Assembly (NCBI GenBank): GCA_016779285.1
Contig: JADHNV010000013.1
Span: forward strand, 1 to 18,092
Reading direction: 5' to 3'
Source: SAR86 cluster bacterium
Lineage (GTDB): Bacteria > Pseudomonadota > Gammaproteobacteria > Magnimaribacterales > D2472
Length of the DNA stretch: 18,092 nucleotides
Every line of letters starts with the position of its first letter. Positions within the stretch are counted from its first letter, which is position 1. The notes under the pieces are model-generated. The model searched no databases. It saw nothing but the letters and a program-made list of their open reading frames with translations, and was not told where the DNA came from. Below are positions 14,402-18,092 of this stretch, piece after piece. Position numbers and translations under genes: made by a program.

Positions 14402-15013
14402 ATGAATGTAGATTTTATTTTTGACTTTGCAAGCCCAAACGCCTATCTATGCCATAAAGCAATCCAGAATATAGAAAAAACTCATGACATAAAATTTCAC
14501 TACGTGCCCTGTCTACTAGGAGGCATCATGAAGCTATCCAATAATCAACCCCCATTCATCACATTGGCTGAAATTCCAAATAAATCTAAATATGAATTTG
14601 ATACTGCTTTTAAGAGATTTATGAAAGAACATAACATTACAAAATTTAAAATGAATGAGCACTTCCCTGTCAATACCATCTCCCTCATCAGAGGAGCAAT
14701 AGTTGCTCAAAAAAATGATTTTTTTAATTCTTATATCGAAATAGTCTTAAGTGGGCTGTGGGAGCAATCCCTAAAGCTAGATTCAGCAGAGGCACTTCAT
14801 GAGCTTTTGGTTCAGCATAATTGCCATCCAGACTTGGTGATTGAAAATATTTCTAAAGATGAGATCAAGGCAGAGCTAATAGCTAATACATCTAGAGCTG
14901 TTGAAAAAGGAGCTTTTGGAATTCCTACATTTTTCTGTGGCGATGAAATGTTTTATGGAAAAGATACCCTAAGAGAGCTTAAAGAAATGTCCTCTAAAAA
15001 AGATAATTGTTGA
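14402..15013 (+). CDS. DsbA-fold oxidoreductase/isomerase, 2-hydroxychromene-2-carboxylate isomerase-like
   Basis: A 203-residue protein of the thioredoxin-fold DsbA/GST-kappa group related to 2-hydroxychromene-2-carboxylate isomerase (NahD). It begins VDFIFDFASPNAYL (3-16), the family's FDFxSPxxYL signature with the glutathione-site serine S11. There is no CXXC, so it is not a disulfide oxidase. PCLLGGIMK (36-44) and FGIPTFFCGDEMFYGKDTL (172-190) are the other conserved blocks; the cis-proline loop is GIPTF. An all-alpha insertion lies between. Relatives use glutathione, made by gshB in this window. No aromatic-degradation genes are near, so the naphthalene-pathway name should not be taken literally. 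It divides amgK-murU from lptD together with the divergent SDR; the two may share a pathway (inference). Its TGA overlaps the start of lptD. Confidence 0.85.
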   Translation: MNVDFIFDFASPNAYLCHKAIQNIEKTHDIKFHYVPCLLGGIMKLSNNQPPFITLAEIPNKSKYEFDTAFKRFMKEHNITKFKMNEHFPVNTISLIRGAIVAQKNDFFNSYIEIVLSGLWEQSLKLDSAEALHELLVQHNCHPDLVIENISKDEIKAELIANTSRAVEKGAFGIPTFFCGDEMFYGKDTLRELKEMSSKKDNC

Positions 15014-17337
15014 AGTTTACTAAACAACAAACCATTACTAATTCTAATAAGAGCTTATTTATATTGCTTCTTTTCGCCTTTACTCAATTTCAATTAAGTG
15101 CAGCTACTTTTGCTTTTTATGAACAAAAGCCATTCAATGATCAGTCACTCCAGGGTTGTGCAAATCCAAGCTACCCTCTAATTGAAGAAAAATATGAATC
15201 CTCCTTGATTGATGCTGACAAAATAGATATTCAATCAAATGGAACTATCTTCCTTGAAGGAGATGTTTTAATTGGATTTGCTGGAGGCAAGATGAATGCT
15301 TCAAGCGCAACATATGTTCAAAATCAAAATTATGTAAAAGATATACAGAATGGAAATATTAATCATTCAGGTAATAGCTTTAAATTTTTAACGGGCTCTC
15401 TAGAGCAAGATTCTGGTAATTTGGGATTAATTAATGGAAAAGCATATCTGAGAGAAAGAAATTTATTAATTAATTTTCAGTCTTTGCATGGAAATTTAGA
15501 ACAAAATCTTGAATTTAAAAATACTAGTCTTAGCTCGTGCAGTAATACCTCAGAGGGTTGGGAAATTAGAGCAAATAAAATCTTAATTAATAATCAATCA
15601 GAGCGAGGTTATATTCACAATCTAACTCTTAAAGCTTTTGGAAAAACAATCTTAAAGCTACCATATTTGCCCTTTCCTGCAACCACAAAAAGATTGAGTG
15701 GCTTTCTAGAGCCTGAGCTAAATCTTGGCTCTGATGGGGTAGACCTATATACGCCATATTTCTGGGTTATTTCTACTAAATCTGATCTTACAATCGCTCC
15801 CAGAATCTTGAAAGATAGAGGCATTGGCTTTGAAACCAATTATAGATATCTAACAAAATCTAACTCCAAAAATTTTTTTGATCTTCTATTTTTTCCAAAA
15901 GATAAAAAGTTTAGAAAACAATATGATCTTGATGATCATGATAGATGGGCATTTCGTCTAAAAGAGAAAAGAAGCCTTTCAAAAATTTCAACATCTATTG
16001 ATTGGGCAAAATCTTCTGATTCAATGGTCTTGCTTGACTTGCCTTCTAGCCACACAAGCATAGCGAATCAACGTGATCATTATCTTTTGCAATCTATATC
16101 AGCAAATATCTTGCTTGAAAATTTTTCAGCTAGCATTATGCGCCAAGGTTTTCAAAGTTTGAATCCATTTATAGCTAATGGATATATCAAAAAACCAGAG
16201 GTAAGAATTGAATATAAAAAATATACACATTCTCTATCATATTTCGCAAAAGCTAATTATGCGGATTTTGATATAAATAGAAATAAATATTTACCTCCAA
16301 ATACTCTTAAAAATAATCAAACTGGAAAACGATTAATCACAGAAATTGGGGTAGAGACTACTTATGCTCTTGGCTATTTTGATCTATCAATTAATGGGTT
16401 GCTCATAAACAAGAAATATAACCTTGATGATTCAAAGGCTCCCCATAAGACCAACTCAATCCCCTCGATTGAAGTAAAAATTTCTTCCCTCTTAAAACAA
16501 CCATCTGCGCAAAGCCTAGCTATTTTAGTCCCAGAGATTGTCTATCAGAAAACAAATTATAAAAATCAATCTAGGGACCCTATTTTTGATCTTCATCAAA
16601 GTAATTTTGGAAATTTAAATAGGCTAAACACAAGATATTTTTTTGGCAAAGATAGAGTTCCTGACACTGAATTTGTGTTAGCTAGACTGAAATGGCAAAA
16701 AAAAATCAGTAATGATGCCAGATTGAATATTCAATTAATTAAAAAGAATGAATTAGAGTCAAGTAAAGTGATTAACGAAATGCTTAATAAAACTTTTGAA
16801 AAAGACAACCAAATTGGCACAAATATATACTTTGAAAATCAGATAATCAGAACATATATAGAGGCTAATTTTTCTCAAAAAAGAAATGAGCTTAATTTTG
16901 GCAAAACAGGAATAGAAATTAAACTGCCAGAAACTCGTCTTTCATTTTCAAGAAATTTTCAAACTAATATACCGCTGTTAAATTATAAAAATGAGATAGA
17001 TTTTGTTGAGCTCTCAATAGAAAAATTAATATCTAACGGTTACAAATTAATTAGTGGACTTAGTAAAGATCTGGACTCCAATAAGAATTTAGAAACTTAT
17101 TTTGGTTTTAGTTTTGAAAACTGCTGTCTAACTTTCAAGGTCTATGCATCAGACAAAAGATTGTCTGAATATAATCTTCTTGAATATCAAGCTCAGCAAT
17201 TTAATAATGCTGACTGGGAGAAAATGATTGAAGTTGAAAATAAAAGTAGGATTAATTTTGAATTTGAGCTAAAGGGCTTAACTGGAATCAATAAAAGAAT
17301 AAATAGCTTCTTTTCTAATACCTTCTCAAACTTATAA
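15010..17337 (+). CDS. lptD: LPS-assembly protein LptD (outer-membrane translocon)
   Basis: Outer-membrane beta-barrel that, with the lipoprotein LptE, inserts lipopolysaccharide into the outer leaflet. About 775 residues, close to E. coli (784). A signal peptide is visible (hydrophobic SLFILLLFAFTQFQLSA, about 15-31). An OstA/LptA-like jellyroll follows (about 65-200: DADKIDIQSNGTIFLEGDV, NASSATY), then the barrel with LPYLPFPATTKRLSGFLEPELN and alternating strands. Four cysteines sit as in E. coli: C50, C177 and the CC pair at C705-C706, so the same non-consecutive disulfides are likely. No ATG precedes the jellyroll; the start is TTG at 15010 (overlapping the isomerase stop as TTGA, like other overlaps here) or the TTG one codon before. 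The overlap suggests translational coupling to the isomerase. The barrel region is divergent, as is usual. Confidence 0.95.
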   Translation: MKFTKQQTITNSNKSLFILLLFAFTQFQLSAATFAFYEQKPFNDQSLQGCANPSYPLIEEKYESSLIDADKIDIQSNGTIFLEGDVLIGFAGGKMNASSATYVQNQNYVKDIQNGNINHSGNSFKFLTGSLEQDSGNLGLINGKAYLRERNLLINFQSLHGNLEQNLEFKNTSLSSCSNTSEGWEIRANKILINNQSERGYIHNLTLKAFGKTILKLPYLPFPATTKRLSGFLEPELNLGSDGVDLYTPYFWVISTKSDLTIAPRILKDRGIGFETNYRYLTKSNSKNFFDLLFFPKDKKFRKQYDLDDHDRWAFRLKEKRSLSKISTSIDWAKSSDSMVLLDLPSSHTSIANQRDHYLLQSISANILLENFSASIMRQGFQSLNPFIANGYIKKPEVRIEYKKYTHSLSYFAKANYADFDINRNKYLPPNTLKNNQTGKRLITEIGVETTYALGYFDLSINGLLINKKYNLDDSKAPHKTNSIPSIEVKISSLLKQPSAQSLAILVPEIVYQKTNYKNQSRDPIFDLHQSNFGNLNRLNTRYFFGKDRVPDTEFVLARLKWQKKISNDARLNIQLIKKNELESSKVINEMLNKTFEKDNQIGTNIYFENQIIRTYIEANFSQKRNELNFGKTGIEIKLPETRLSFSRNFQTNIPLLNYKNEIDFVELSIEKLISNGYKLISGLSKDLDSNKNLETYFGFSFENCCLTFKVYASDKRLSEYNLLEYQAQQFNNADWEKMIEVENKSRINFEFELKGLTGINKRINSFFSNTFSNL

Positions 17338-17420
17338 TAAAAATTAACTGTTTTAACAATTTATAAATAATCTTGCTGTTCGATGCCTCTGCAAACATTT
17401 AATTAAGTACAATATTAACT
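17338..17420 (+). promoter_or_regulatory. lptD-surA gap, possible weak surA promoter
   Basis: The 83-bp gap begins with a second TAA directly behind the lptD stop. TTGCTG (17373-17378) with TTTAAT (17398-17403) has a 19-bp spacer; TACAAT (17408-17413) is another -10 candidate just before the ATG. No hairpin with a T-run is visible, so surA may also be read through from lptD, as in other gammaproteobacteria. No Shine-Dalgarno lies before the surA ATG. Confidence 0.3.
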
Positions 17421-18092
17421 ATGAATAAAAATATACACATTGCTTTATCAATTCTTCTAGCTTTTCCGCTAAGTGCAAAAATTGAGATCCTTGATAGGGT
17501 TGCAATTATTGTAGAGGATGGGCTTGTCTTAGAGTCACAAGTAAAGAACACACTTGCAACCCTTGAAAAAAGATATGAAGAACAAGGTGCTCCAATGCCT
17601 CCAAAAGAGGTGATGTTAGAGCAAGTTCAAGAGCGACTCATAATAGAAGAATTGCAATTACAAATGGGAAGACAGGCTGGAATTAGAGTAGGGGATGGAG
17701 AATTAAATCAAGCTTTTGAAAACATAGCACAATCCAATGGTTTGTCACTTGAAGAGTTTATTGAGGCACTAGAAAAAGAAGGTGAGTCCTATGAAGATTT
17801 CAGATCACAGGTCAGGAAAGAAATGATTATTCAAAGAGTGCAAAGAGGCAAAGTAGGAAGAGAAGTAAATATAACGGAGCAAGAATTAGATGGTTTTTTG
17901 GCAACAGAAGGTGCTGTGAAAGAATTATCTCCTGAGCTATTTGTGCGTCAAATTCTGGTTGCAGATAAAACCAAAGCAGATTCATTGCTAATAGAAATAA
18001 ATAATGGTGCAGATTTTGCAAATTTAGCCAAAGAAAATTCAAAAAGCAGCAACGCTTTATCTGGCGGAGAGATGGGTTGGAGGAACCTAGCT
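17421..18092 (+). CDS. surA: Periplasmic chaperone/peptidyl-prolyl isomerase SurA (3' end cut by window)
   Basis: Periplasmic chaperone that escorts unfolded beta-barrel proteins, including LptD, to the BAM complex. The first 224 residues are in the window, about half of the protein. They show a signal peptide (MNKNIHIALSILLAFPLSA, cleavage near 19), the N-terminal chaperone domain starting IEILDRVAIIVEDGLVLESQV (21-41), ERLIIEELQLQMGRQAGI (71-88), and FRSQVRKEMIIQRVQRGKV (127-145). The first parvulin domain begins near residue 172 (ELFVRQILVA) and contains NGADFANLAKENSKS and SGGEMGW (214-220). The lptD-surA order is conserved across gammaproteobacteria. The second parvulin domain and C-terminal strand are outside the window. 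No Shine-Dalgarno is visible at the ATG. Confidence 0.95.
   Translation, partial: MNKNIHIALSILLAFPLSAKIEILDRVAIIVEDGLVLESQVKNTLATLEKRYEEQGAPMPPKEVMLEQVQERLIIEELQLQMGRQAGIRVGDGELNQAFENIAQSNGLSLEEFIEALEKEGESYEDFRSQVRKEMIIQRVQRGKVGREVNITEQELDGFLATEGAVKELSPELFVRQILVADKTKADSLLIEINNGADFANLAKENSKSSNALSGGEMGWRNLA

Noticed and set aside
17827..18042. 71-codon leucine-rich open frame on the minus strand inside surA
   Set aside because: Antisense to the conserved SurA N-terminal and parvulin domains; its hydrophobic look comes from the reverse complement of Glu/Lys-rich codons.
1..18092. Mobile elements, CRISPR arrays, tRNA or other RNA genes
   Set aside because: Nearly every base is in a recognised housekeeping gene; the gaps (longest about 103 bp) hold no tRNA-like fold, spaced direct repeats or IS ends.

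Overview
This is a dense, AT-rich piece of chromosome from a gammaproteobacterium with a compact genome. All genes are core housekeeping genes. I see no mobile element, CRISPR array, RNA gene or phage remnant. Gene order resembles Pseudomonas-type genomes (rsmE/gshB/tonB/ruvX; fis-purH-purD; amgK-murU beside lptD-surA). The low G+C, very short intergenic gaps and many 1-4 bp gene overlaps suggest a streamlined, probably marine lineage such as SAR86 or a relative. That placement is inference from style and synteny; the window contains no marker that proves it.

Layout. (1) Positions 1-2623, minus strand: rsmE-gshB-tonB-ruvX (ruvX cut by the window edge), covering 16S rRNA methylation, glutathione synthesis, TonB energy transduction and a YqgF/RuvX nuclease-fold protein. 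(2) Positions 2652-3212, plus strand: a small histidine phosphatase, divergent from rsmE across only 28 bp that hold a symmetrical -10 element. (3) Positions 3275-6971, plus strand: fis-purH-purD-coq7, linking a nucleoid regulator with the last steps of IMP synthesis, GAR synthetase and ubiquinone hydroxylation. (4) Positions 6968-14298, minus strand: one long, nearly gapless gene train, SDR-amgK-murU-rpe-DUF192-trpE-trpG-trpD-trpC. It combines an HSDL2-like dehydrogenase, MurNAc recycling, pentose-phosphate epimerase, an exported DUF192 protein and the first half of tryptophan synthesis. Its 3' end runs into coq7, and the two stop codons overlap. (5) Positions 14402-18092, plus strand: a DsbA-fold (2-hydroxychromene-2-carboxylate isomerase-like) protein, lptD and surA (cut by the window end), the last two serving outer-membrane LPS insertion and porin folding.

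Functional links. lptD, surA, amgK and murU all serve the envelope; in Pseudomonas they sit together, and here an SDR/isomerase pair lies between the two halves. rpe next to trpE is a common gammaproteobacterial arrangement, but the usual gph between them is missing and a DUF192 gene occupies the slot. No leader peptide or attenuator fits before trpE, so tryptophan control probably rests on allosteric feedback on TrpE (its tryptophan-site motifs are kept) and on the upstream operon promoter.

I did not find a convincing undescribed system. The observations most worth a second look are the symmetrical bidirectional promoter, the C-terminally clipped TrpC overlapping coq7, the unusual cell-wall-recycling/tryptophan supra-operon, and the atypical catalytic-serine region of the SDR.
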